Shown here piece by piece: positions 1 to 5,532 of a stretch of DNA of 6,806 nt. The stretch covers positions 1 to 6,806 of the forward strand of contig DUUU01000564.1 of the NCBI GenBank assembly GCA_012841485.1. The letters run 5' to 3'. This DNA comes from Armatimonadota bacterium. Its GTDB lineage: Bacteria > Armatimonadota > JAAZEB01. Numbering within the stretch: the first letter of the stretch is position 1; each line of letters begins with the position of its first letter. The notes under the pieces are model-generated. The model worked only from the letters and a program-made list of their open reading frames with translations. It did no database searches and had not been told where the DNA came from. Position numbers and translations under genes: made by a program.

Positions 1-34
1 CCACAAGAATGCCGAGAGGCTGCTGGGTCTGTAA
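1..34 (+). CDS. C-terminal end of an upstream gene, possibly an amidohydrolase (partial)
   Basis: Reading from base 2, the frame gives HKNAERLLGL followed by TAA at 32-34. A C-terminus of the form NA-x-RLLGL is a common ending in metal-dependent amidohydrolases of the TIM-barrel type (Amidohydrolase_2 family), where the last helix carries an 'NAxRLLGL' signature. Only ten residues are visible, so the family call is tentative. No catalytic residue is in the window. It lies on the same strand as the LDH2-type gene, with a 112-bp gap holding no other ORF. It could equally be the end of another protein with a similar terminal helix. Confidence 0.45.
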   Translation, partial: HKNAERLLGL

Positions 35-146
35 GAGAGGGGCTTCGCGCGCTCGTGCCGGCATGAGAGGGCGCTGGTGGATCGGCCCCGCGCCGGGGGC
101 GCATCGCGATAGGAGCAGAGTGATTTTGGAGTAGGAGAAGTCAGGG

Positions 147-1178
147 GTGAACATACCGCCAGCCGATGGGGTGCGTGTCATGCCGGAGGAGTTGCGCCGG
201 TTCGCGCGTGAGGTGTTTGAGAAGGTGGGAGTGCCGGAGGAGCACGCCGTGCTGCTGGCGAACACCCTGGTGGAGTCAGATCAAAGGGGCGTTCTGAGCC
301 ACGGCACGCAACAGCTGGTTCGCTATACCCGGCAATTCCGCGACGGGGAGCTCAACCCCAACCCGCGGGTGCGTGTCACCCAGGAGGCGCCGGCTACCGC
401 GGTCGTCGATGGCGATGGCGGCTTGGGGCATTTCGCGGCGTATCGCGCGCTGGAAGTGGCCCTCCCCAAGGCGAAAGAAGTGGGCACGGCCGCGGTCGTT
501 ACGGTGAACCACGGGCACATTGGCGCGGCGGGAACCTACACGCGCCTGGCGCTGCCCGAGGGGTGCGCCGCCCTGTGTGTCTCTGGCGTCGACGTGCGGT
601 CGCACCGGCCGATTGGGCCACCCCGCCATCTCATGCAGGTGGGCGCGGGCGGGCCGATCAGCTTCGCGATTCCAACGAGCGCCGAGCCGCCGCTGGTGCT
701 CGACATGGGCTGCTACTTCTCCCCGCCCGTGCGCATGCGCGAAAGAGAAGCGCGCCTTCGGGTGATGCGCGAGCATCTGGACGATGTCTTCGCTGTGGCT
801 CCGGATGCCGTCTTCAAGATGATGGGGCTGAGCGCGGTCACCATGGCGCTGGGGGGAATCCTGGCGGGCGTCAGCCTGCTGGAGGATCCCGATCATGACC
901 GCGTCTATCCGGGAGCGAACCAGGGGACGTTCCTCGCGGTGTTCGACGTCGCGCGCTTCATGCCGCTCGATACGTTTCTGGCGGAGATGGACGAGTTCGT
1001 ACGCAAGGCGCGCACCCTGGAGCCGCTGCCCGGTTGCGCCGAGGCGGAGCTGCCGGGCGGTCCGGAGTGGCGGCGAGAGCGCGATTGGGCCAGCGAGGGG
1101 ATTCCGATTGGCGGGAGGCATCGCGAGATGCTGGAAGAGGTGGCCCAGGAGTGCGGCGTAAAACTGCCGTTGCCCTAG
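147..1178 (+). CDS. LDH2/malate dehydrogenase-type (Ldh family) NAD(P)-dependent oxidoreductase, divergent
   Basis: This 343-residue protein has the usual length for the LDH2 family, which reduces 2-oxo acids to 2-hydroxy acids (malate, L-lactate, ureidoglycolate, 2,3-diketogulonate) or does the reverse, in the cytoplasm. The family hallmark D-x-RG-x-x-SHG is at residues 45-53 (SDQRGVLSHG), with H52 as the expected catalytic histidine. VNHGHIGAAGTY at 120-131 matches the canonical N-x-x-H-F-G-A-A-G-Y-Y segment. FAIP-x(9)-LVLDM at 173-187 matches the core strand, and FKMMGLSAV at 223-231 sits where KGYGL is usual, with K224 kept. The usual GTNP cofactor loop is replaced by AGGP (167-170), and the segment after LDM (188-222) does not resemble the common 'G-x-LP-x-x-W' stretch. 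The start is GTG at 147, chosen because AGGAG at 133-137 precedes it by 9 bases; the in-frame ATG at 180 has no comparable site. The family is clear; the substrate is not. Confidence 0.88.
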   Translation: MNIPPADGVRVMPEELRRFAREVFEKVGVPEEHAVLLANTLVESDQRGVLSHGTQQLVRYTRQFRDGELNPNPRVRVTQEAPATAVVDGDGGLGHFAAYRALEVALPKAKEVGTAAVVTVNHGHIGAAGTYTRLALPEGCAALCVSGVDVRSHRPIGPPRHLMQVGAGGPISFAIPTSAEPPLVLDMGCYFSPPVRMREREARLRVMREHLDDVFAVAPDAVFKMMGLSAVTMALGGILAGVSLLEDPDHDRVYPGANQGTFLAVFDVARFMPLDTFLAEMDEFVRKARTLEPLPGCAEAELPGGPEWRRERDWASEGIPIGGRHREMLEEVAQECGVKLPLP

Positions 1179-1282
1179 CTGCCCAAAGCGGGAGTGGCCG
1201 CGCGGGGTCCAAGCCCTCCCTGGCGCGAGAGGCGCTCCTGTTGGCCGCGGTGCGAGGCGTTGCGGATACCAGGAAGGGGAAA

Positions 1283-1999
1283 ATGAGTCACATTTCTGAC
1301 AAGGCGATCCTGTTGACGGGAGCCACGTCTGGCATTGGCCGGGCGCTGGCGCTGCGGCTCTCGGGCGAGGGGGCGCGTCTCGCCGTGTGCGGGCGCTCCC
1401 CGGAGAGGATGGCGTCGCTGCTCGATGCCATCACGACGGCGGGCGGCAGGCCGCCCCTGCACGCCACCTTCGATCTGGCGAGCGAGCAGGAGATCCTGGC
1501 GTTTATCGAGCGCGCGAACGCCGAGCTGGGGTGCCTCGATATCCTCATCAACAACGCCGGGGTGAACATCACCAAGGCGCCGGTGAGCGAGATCCGCACC
1601 GACCACTTCGACGCCATGCTTGCCGTGAACCTGCGGGCGCCGATGATCTTCATGCGCGAGGCGTTTCGGCTGATGCGCGCGCGGGGCGGCGGCCACGTGG
1701 TGAACATCCTCTCCTCGGCCTGCCTCTATTCGAACGAGACGATGGGCGCCTATACGGCCGGTAAGGCCGGCCTCGACGCGCTTACGCGCATCTTCCGCAA
1801 GGAATGCCAACCGCATCGGATTCGGGTGACCGCGGTCTATCCGGGCGGGACCAACACCGCCTTCCGTGCCCAGGCGCGGCCCGACTACATGGCCCCGGAG
1901 AGCGTCGCCGAGGCGATTGTCGGCCTCCTGAACCTGCCGGGCGATGTGGTGCCCCACGAGTTTGTTTTTCGCCCCGAGGTCGAGGTGAACTACCCGTAG
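1283..1999 (+). CDS. Short-chain dehydrogenase/reductase (classical SDR), probably NADP-linked
   Basis: The 238-residue protein is a complete classical SDR with a Rossmann fold. Visible motifs are the nucleotide-binding TGATSGIG at 12-19, R38 after the second strand (GRS, usually a sign of NADP(H) preference), NNAG at 90-93, N116, catalytic S144 in ILSSACLYS, and Y157-x-x-x-K161 (YTAGK). PGGTNT at 187-192 is the typical segment after the sixth strand. The reaction is reversible oxidation of an alcohol, possibly a sugar, sugar acid or 3-oxoacyl substrate. Sequence alone does not choose among them. The open frame extends upstream to 1034 inside the preceding gene, but the SDR fold begins at ATG 1283, preceded by AGGAAGGGG at 1271-1279. 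It lies 104 bp after the LDH2-type gene on the same strand, so co-transcription is plausible. Its stop overlaps the convergent signal peptidase gene by 10 bp. Confidence 0.93.
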   Translation: MSHISDKAILLTGATSGIGRALALRLSGEGARLAVCGRSPERMASLLDAITTAGGRPPLHATFDLASEQEILAFIERANAELGCLDILINNAGVNITKAPVSEIRTDHFDAMLAVNLRAPMIFMREAFRLMRARGGGHVVNILSSACLYSNETMGAYTAGKAGLDALTRIFRKECQPHRIRVTAVYPGGTNTAFRAQARPDYMAPESVAEAIVGLLNLPGDVVPHEFVFRPEVEVNYP

Positions 2000-2751
2000 C
2001 CCGGCCCGCGCTTTCGCTGCCGGGTGCCCTTTCCGCCAGACAGGGTGGCCGATGGAATGGGCGACCTCCGGAGCGCGCCCCCTGCGTGATAGACCGGGCC
2101 CATCGGGCCCGGTCCTGATGGGTGCGGGTGGGCTGGCACCGGTCCGGTGCCGCGTATGATCACGCCCCTTGGCGCGGGCGGCCCATGGCCGACGCCCGGG
2201 ACGCGCCCGATCACCTGTGACTCCGTGACCAGCCCGAAGTGCCTGCTGTCACGGGAGACCCCGATGTTATCGCCCAGGACAAACACCGCGTGCGGGGGCA
2301 CCCGGAAGATGCGCGGTATGCCGGCCGCATGCGGCCACCGGCTCAGGGTATCGACCAGCGCCGGATAGCGCTGCGGGTCGATCAGAACCGTGGGCGTCTC
2401 TGGAGCCACGAGCACGCAGATCAGATCCCCCCCGATGGCGTAGACCCGTTTGATGCACACGCTTTTGTCTGTCCGGAAGACGATCACGTCGCCCCTTTGG
2501 ATCGGGTGGCTCCGGTAGTAGGCTCGCTCGATCAGGAAGAGCCTCCCGTGCCGCAGGGTGGGGTGCATGGAGTGACCGCAAACAATGCCCAGGCGAAACG
2601 GACTCCAGTGCCAGACGGCGGCCAGGCAGATCAGAAGCGTGAACAGCAGGATCAGGCGTGCTCTCAGCGAATGGCCCCTCCCGGCTAGGCGCCGGTGCCA
2701 GAGTGTCGTGAGAGCGAGGGTACTTCTTCGCGGCAGAATTAGACTCCACAT
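1990..2751 (-). CDS. lepB: Type I signal peptidase (S26 family), with an unusual Pro/Gly-rich C-terminal tail
   Basis: Signal peptidase I removes signal peptides from exported proteins on the outer face of the cytoplasmic membrane, using a Ser/Lys dyad. The 253-residue product has an Arg-rich N-terminus, one membrane segment at about 32-48, box B GHSMHPT at 59-65 (catalytic S61), RGDVIVF at 86-92, box D IKRVYAIGGD at 100-109 (catalytic K101), and box E LGDN...SRDSRHFG at 159-173. All boxes are intact, so it is probably active. The start is ATG at 2751: GGAGGG at 2765-2760 lies 8 bases upstream. The open frame reaches back to an ATG at 2799, which has no such site. Residues from about 187 to 253 are rich in Pro, Gly, Arg and Ser and resemble no part of the family I know. 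The neighbouring prepilin gene lies 513 bp upstream on the same strand. Type IV prepilins are normally cut by a different enzyme (PilD type). Confidence 0.9.
   Translation of the reverse strand: MWSLILPRRSTLALTTLWHRRLAGRGHSLRARLILLFTLLICLAAVWHWSPFRLGIVCGHSMHPTLRHGRLFLIERAYYRSHPIQRGDVIVFRTDKSVCIKRVYAIGGDLICVLVAPETPTVLIDPQRYPALVDTLSRWPHAAGIPRIFRVPPHAVFVLGDNIGVSRDSRHFGLVTESQVIGRVPGVGHGPPAPRGVIIRGTGPVPAHPHPSGPGPMGPVYHAGGALRRSPIPSATLSGGKGTRQRKRGPGYG
2092..2114. terminator. Perfect inverted repeat, possible bidirectional terminator
   Basis: GACCGGGCCC and GGGCCCGGTC form a perfect 10-bp stem around the 3-base loop ATC. It lies 93 bases after the SDR stop, where transcription from the SDR gene would converge with the signal peptidase gene, so a terminating role fits. 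There is no T tract on either side, which argues against a standard intrinsic terminator. It lies inside the open reading frame of the signal peptidase tail. Confidence 0.4.
2135..2151. repeat. Second short hairpin beside the first
   Basis: GGCACC and GGTGCC form a 6-bp stem around GGTCC, 20 bases from the 10-bp hairpin at 2092-2114. Both lie in the 3' part of the signal peptidase reading frame. Two GC-rich hairpins in succession are what one would expect beyond a gene end rather than within one, but GC-rich sequence makes such stems fairly often by chance. Confidence 0.35.
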
Positions 2752-2794
2752 CCGAAACACCCTCCAACAACGAAGTGATGCACTCGAATGGTGG

Positions 2795-2844
2795 GGCATC
2801 CAGGAGGATGCCTCTCATGCCAGTCAGAAGGCCCTGGCTAGGGC
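2795..2844 (-). promoter_or_regulatory. Two tetraloop hairpins in the signal peptidase leader
   Basis: GGCATCC and GGATGCC (2795-2801 and 2806-2812) form a perfect 7-bp stem with a 4-base loop. GCCCT and AGGGC (2831-2835 and 2840-2844) form a 5-bp stem with another 4-base loop. On the - strand they would lie in the 5' leader of the signal peptidase mRNA, starting about 44 bases before the chosen ATG at 2751. They could be a leader control element or part of a terminator for transcription coming from the prepilin gene. No T tract follows. Function is inferred from position only. Confidence 0.3.
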
Positions 2845-2889
2845 AATCAGACACTTACCCGGCGAATGGGGGGACACGCCATGGTGATC

Positions 2890-2914
2890 AGTAGAGGCGC
2901 TCTGGCCCTCTACT
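2890..2914. repeat. Inverted repeat with 8-bp stem
   Basis: AGTAGAGG (2890-2897) and CCTCTACT (2907-2914) form a perfect 8-bp stem around a 9-base loop. It is less GC-rich than its surroundings, which makes it slightly less likely to be a composition artefact. It could be an RNA hairpin or a protein-binding operator; nothing in the sequence decides between these. Confidence 0.4.
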
Positions 2915-3055
2915 CGCGGGCGATCTCCCCCTGGGCCTCATGATGCGGGTCAACGGGATGGGCGGGGGCCCGCTGCCTGGCTGAGGTGCAGCCGGCGCGA
3001 TCCGCCGTCCACGTATCCCTTGACCGCGATGATAGCAGTGCGCAGTCACAAGATC

Positions 3056-3084
3056 GTCACCGGCCGGCATGCTGGCGAGGTGAC
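3056..3084. repeat. Extended imperfect hairpin
   Basis: An outer stem GTCACC/GGTGAC (3056-3061 with 3079-3084) encloses an inner stem GCCGG/CTGGC (3063-3067 with 3072-3076, one G-U pair when read as + strand RNA) and the loop CATG. A small 1x2 internal bulge separates the stems. It lies about 180 bases downstream of the prepilin stop on the - strand. It may serve 3'-end formation of the prepilin mRNA, but no T tract follows. Confidence 0.35.
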
Positions 3085-3150
3085 AGGGCCAGCAGGGCTC
3101 GCCCCCGCGCGACCGGGCCCGACCCGCACCACCCATCGGGTTTCCCGCAC

Positions 3151-3179
3151 CTGACCTGTCTACGGGCGTGCGCTACACT
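3151..3179 (+). promoter_or_regulatory. Weak sigma-70-like promoter candidate facing the prepilin 3' end
   Basis: CTGACC at 3151-3156 (four of six bases as in TTGACA) is separated by 17 bases from TACACT at 3174-3179 (four of six as in TATAAT). If used, it would give a + strand transcript running into the 3' end of the prepilin gene as antisense RNA. No credible + strand coding region follows it. Matches of this quality arise by chance. Confidence 0.18.
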
Positions 3180-3264
3180 CTGCCGCGTGCATGATACGCG
3201 CGCGCTGGCGCGTTGGATCGTGGCCCGAGGCATTCAGCCCGGCCCAATCGGGAGCGGCGCCGAG

Positions 3265-3957
3265 TCAATCCCAATCGAAATAGGTGTCCTTGCCGTTAGA
3301 GTAGAGTGACCAGTAGTTCATCGCCTTCACATGGCCATCCATGAAGAGGACGTTGCCCATTTGGTTGTGTCGTACGACGAAGTTGAAGCCGGGCCGGACG
3401 CCCCCGTGAGCGTCCGTGTCCCACCAGGAGTTGTTCTGCGAGCCATCGATCGGATCGGTGCGAGGACCGTTGCTGGGGTAGTAGAGGCGGCCCGGACCCC
3501 AGGAGTCGCCGGTGCAGTCCGCGGCGCAGACGGTATCCGCGGGTGAGGTGAGTCTTGCCAGCCTCGCGGGGGAGGAGAGGGGGAAGATGTAGTAGTTCCA
3601 CCCGTAGCTGCGGTCGCCGAGCACGATAGGATCGCTCCCCGAGCGCCTGCATTTCTGGTCGGCGCTGGGGCAGTCCCACACGCCGACGTTCTTGACGTAG
3701 GGGTGCAGGAGTGTGATGATGCTGGAGACAACGACGTCCGATGGCGATCTGAAGTAGTGCTGCGGCAGGGTTTCGTCATAGTCCTGCACATACTGCATCA
3801 TCGCCATGCCTATCTGCTTCAGGTTGGATTGACAGGTGGATTTGCGGGCGTTCTCCCGCGCACGCGCGAAGACCGGGAAGAGGATCGCCGCCAGGATGGC
3901 GATGATGGCGATCACCACTAGCAGCTCGATCAAGGTAAAACCGCTACGCCTGTGCAT
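3265..3957 (-). CDS. DUF1559 / H-X9-DG type prepilin-like protein
   Basis: The 230-residue protein is a type IV pilin-like (type II secretion pseudopilin-like) protein. Its N-terminus is MHRRSG followed by [19 protein letters not shown]: a prepilin peptidase would cut after G6, leaving F7 at the mature N-terminus and E11 as the conserved Glu5. Residues 7-29 form the hydrophobic helix that holds it in the membrane and packs the filament. [10 protein letters not shown] and CQSNLKQIG (31-50) are family signatures. The C-terminal part carries the H-X9-DG motif (H197, D207, G208; [16 protein letters not shown]). Five cysteines (42, 96, 103, 144, 148) could form disulfides outside the cytoplasm. 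The start at 3957 is firm: AGGAGGT at 3969-3963 lies 5 bases upstream. Such proteins occur in many copies per genome in Planctomycetota and Armatimonadota, with roles that are mostly unknown. No pilus assembly genes are in the window. Confidence 0.95.
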   Translation of the reverse strand: MHRRSGFTLIELLVVIAIIAILAAILFPVFARARENARKSTCQSNLKQIGMAMMQYVQDYDETLPQHYFRSPSDVVVSSIITLLHPYVKNVGVWDCPSADQKCRRSGSDPIVLGDRSYGWNYYIFPLSSPARLARLTSPADTVCAADCTGDSWGPGRLYYPSNGPRTDPIDGSQNNSWWDTDAHGGVRPGFNFVVRHNQMGNVLFMDGHVKAMNYWSLYSNGKDTYFDWD

Positions 3958-4332
3958 TGTTGACCTCCTATCGGTGCCACGATGCTCCTCAGCGTATCTG
4001 TCAAAGCTTGCCCTGCTATTCCGCGCGCTCCTTGGGCATTCCTGCTGCGACTGCGCCCCTGTGTTGGCCTTCGGCAGGGCGGCTCACGCGGGGGCAATCG
4101 GGTTCTCGGCAAGTGCCACTCCCAAGGTGTGCCCGGCACCGGCGCGATCCCGCCGGCGGTTCGACAACCACGTGCCGGCCTCCCGAAGGCCCTGGGTGCT
4201 CGGGGACCGGCATATCGTGACGATCCGATACAGGGGTTTTCCCAATGCGCACCGAATCAGGGGGAGGACTGATCTGTGCCGCGCGCGAGCTGAGGCCGTC
4301 GTCTGGAGCGGCGCAGTTGGAGGAAACGCTTC
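3958..4332. other. 375-bp divergent intergenic region, no gene seen
   Basis: It separates the prepilin gene (- strand) from the Gfo/Idh/MocA gene (+ strand) and so should hold both promoters. The open frames crossing it have no recognisable domain. It contains only small inverted repeats: CCGGCG/CGCCGG near 4140, GGCCT/AGGCC near 4180, and ATCGT-G-ACGAT near 4215. The ribosome site for the downstream gene, GGAGG, is at 4319-4323. I see no clear -10/-35 pair for the + strand gene. Confidence 0.6.
3999..4004 (-). promoter_or_regulatory. Possible -35 element upstream of the prepilin gene
   Basis: On the - strand there is an exact TTGACA, 41 bases before the prepilin ATG. The sequence 15-18 bases further on (around CGTGGC) is a poor -10 element. 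So this may be a chance match or the site of a different sigma factor. The distance to the start codon would suit a short leader containing the AGGAGGT ribosome site. Confidence 0.22.
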
Positions 4333-5385
4333 ATGTCGAAGACAAGGGTAGGTATCATAGGTTGCGGGGGGATGGCGCGGAGCCACGCCAGCCGGTTCAG
4401 CATGATTCTCGACCAGGTGGAGATCACGGCGACCGTGGATGTCGTGCGCGAGCGCGCGCAAGCGGTGGCAGACCTGTTGCCCGGCGAGGTGACGGTTTCA
4501 GAGGACTACCGTGAGATCCTGGACAAGGTGGATGCAGTGCTGCTGGTGCTGCCACACCACCTGCATCATCCGGTGACACTGGAATGCCTGGCGGCCGGCA
4601 AGCACGTCCTCGTCGAGAAGCCGATGGCGAACTCGGAGCAAGAGTGCCTGGAGATGATCGAGGCCGCCAAGCGGGCGGATCGCGTGCTGATGGTGGCCTA
4701 CTGCATGCGCTTCCACCCGCTGGTGGTGAAGATGAAGGAGCTGATCGACGCCAAGACCTACGGCGACGTCTTCCAGCTCTCGATCTGGACCGAGCAGCTG
4801 ACTCGCTACCCGGAGGACCACTGGGCGAGCAGCGCGAAGACGCTGGGCGGTGGCCAGCTCTTCAGCCACGGCTGCCACTATATCGATCTGCTCCTGTGGA
4901 TGCTGGGCAAGCCGGTTTGGGGTACCCACTTCGGCACGAACACCGGAACGCCCTGGATGGAGCGCGAGGGCACGAGCAACGTGACCATCGAGTTCGAGGG
5001 GGGCGTGATGGGCTATCACATGGGCACCTGGGGCGCCCGCGGTAGCCGGCTGAAGTACTCCTTCCACGCGCACTGCACCGAGGGGATGATCGAGGCGGAC
5101 ATCAGCCATGGCCGGCTGATCGCCCACTCGAAGAGCGTGATCCACGATCCGGCCAACCACGACGCGGCCCAGGCTGAGGAAGTGCTTCTGGAGATCCCCC
5201 ACGCCAAGCCGACCGAGGTAGAGATGGCCCACTTCATCGAGTGCATCCGCACCGGGAAGAAGCCGCTCACCGACCCGGTCAGCTCCCTGGAAGGTCTCCA
5301 GGTGATCTGGAAGCTGTATGAGGCGGAGGAGAAGAGGGCACTGGCCAATCTGCGCGGCATGGGGTTCGGCAGCCTGAAGCTGTGA
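4333..5385 (+). CDS. Gfo/Idh/MocA family NAD(P)-dependent oxidoreductase
   Basis: The 350-residue protein has the normal length and layout of this cytoplasmic family, which oxidises or reduces sugars, inositols, sugar amines and related compounds. Residues 1-120 or so are the Rossmann domain, with the dinucleotide site VGIIGCGGMA at 6-15 and VEKPMA at 94-99 containing the E95-K96-P97 motif that holds the cofactor and substrate. The C-terminal alpha/beta domain has the GGG-x-LFSHGCHYIDLLLWMLG signature near 172-192, in which H182 and D185 fit the catalytic pair G-x-x-x-D/H of the family. The terminal helix segment (SSLEGLQVIWKLYEAEEK, 317-334) is also typical. ATG 4333 is supported by GGAGG at 4319-4323, 9 bases upstream. 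A hairpin follows the stop at 5398. Family assignment is secure; the substrate is unknown. Planctomycete-like bacteria carry many such paralogues, often in glycan-use loci. Confidence 0.95.
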   Translation: MSKTRVGIIGCGGMARSHASRFSMILDQVEITATVDVVRERAQAVADLLPGEVTVSEDYREILDKVDAVLLVLPHHLHHPVTLECLAAGKHVLVEKPMANSEQECLEMIEAAKRADRVLMVAYCMRFHPLVVKMKELIDAKTYGDVFQLSIWTEQLTRYPEDHWASSAKTLGGGQLFSHGCHYIDLLLWMLGKPVWGTHFGTNTGTPWMEREGTSNVTIEFEGGVMGYHMGTWGARGSRLKYSFHAHCTEGMIEADISHGRLIAHSKSVIHDPANHDAAQAEEVLLEIPHAKPTEVEMAHFIECIRTGKKPLTDPVSSLEGLQVIWKLYEAEEKRALANLRGMGFGSLKL

Positions 5386-5397
5386 GCGACTCGCTGA

Positions 5398-5440
5398 GGG
5401 GCGCCGCCGTCAGAATGGCGCCCCATCGCTCTCCTTTCTG
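5398..5440 (+). terminator. Probable intrinsic terminator after the Gfo/Idh/MocA gene
   Basis: GGGGCGCC (5398-5405) and GGCGCCCC (5417-5424) form a perfect 8-bp stem with an 11-base loop, beginning 12 bases after the stop codon. The following stretch to 5440 is pyrimidine-rich and includes CTCCTTTCTG, a weak T-rich tail. Position and stem strength favour a terminator, which would separate this gene from the next one on the same strand. The tail is poorer than in a textbook example. Confidence 0.5.
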
Positions 5441-5532
5441 CTTGCCTCGCGCGGAGATTGCTCGCCGCGTGCTGGGGTGAGCACTGGCCCCGCGTGCCCC
5501 GCTCGCGGCTTCAAACGCTCGGGGAGATGAGC

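Larger units (their letters stand above)
2752..3264. other. 513-bp intergenic region, no convincing gene, rich in inverted repeats
   Basis: This lies between the prepilin stop and the signal peptidase start, both on the - strand. Short open frames exist on both strands, but none has a recognisable domain, a good ribosome site or a plausible composition. Several hairpins are listed separately (2795-2812, 2831-2844, 2890-2914, 3056-3084), along with a weak + strand promoter-like element at 3151-3179. I see no tRNA and no recognisable riboswitch. Confidence 0.6.

Noticed and set aside
276..1121. 281-codon open frame on the - strand opposite the LDH2-type gene
   Set aside because: Its composition is Arg/His/Pro-rich with no motif; the + strand carries clear LDH2 signatures.
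1034..1282. Upstream extension of the SDR reading frame
   Set aside because: It overlaps the LDH2-type gene, is Arg/Gly/Ala-rich, and the SDR fold with its ribosome site starts at 1283.
1175..1957. 260-codon open frame on the - strand opposite the SDR
   Set aside because: The SDR motifs on the + strand are complete, and this frame shows only the composition of an antisense shadow.
2752..2799. Longer start of the signal peptidase at 2799
   Set aside because: There is no ribosome site at 2799, whereas GGAGGG sits 8 bases before ATG 2751.
2888..3136. 82-codon - strand frame between the prepilin and signal peptidase genes
   Set aside because: The product is low-complexity Gly/Pro/Arg/Ala with no domain and no convincing ribosome site.
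3187..3309. Short + strand frame from GTG 3187 (HDTRALARW...) after the weak promoter
   Set aside because: About 40 codons with no ribosome site or recognisable feature, and it overlaps the secure prepilin 3' end.
4213..4226. Short palindrome ATCGT-G-ACGAT upstream of the Gfo/Idh/MocA gene as an operator
   Set aside because: Five-base half sites arise often by chance, and no regulator gene or second copy is in the window.
3836..4351. 171-codon + strand frame across the divergent intergenic region
   Set aside because: Its first part is antisense to the prepilin, it runs past the start of the next gene, and it has no domain or ribosome site.
4498..5232. 244-codon open frame on the - strand opposite the Gfo/Idh/MocA gene
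   Set aside because: It is His/Leu-rich without a domain, and it overlaps a secure gene entirely.
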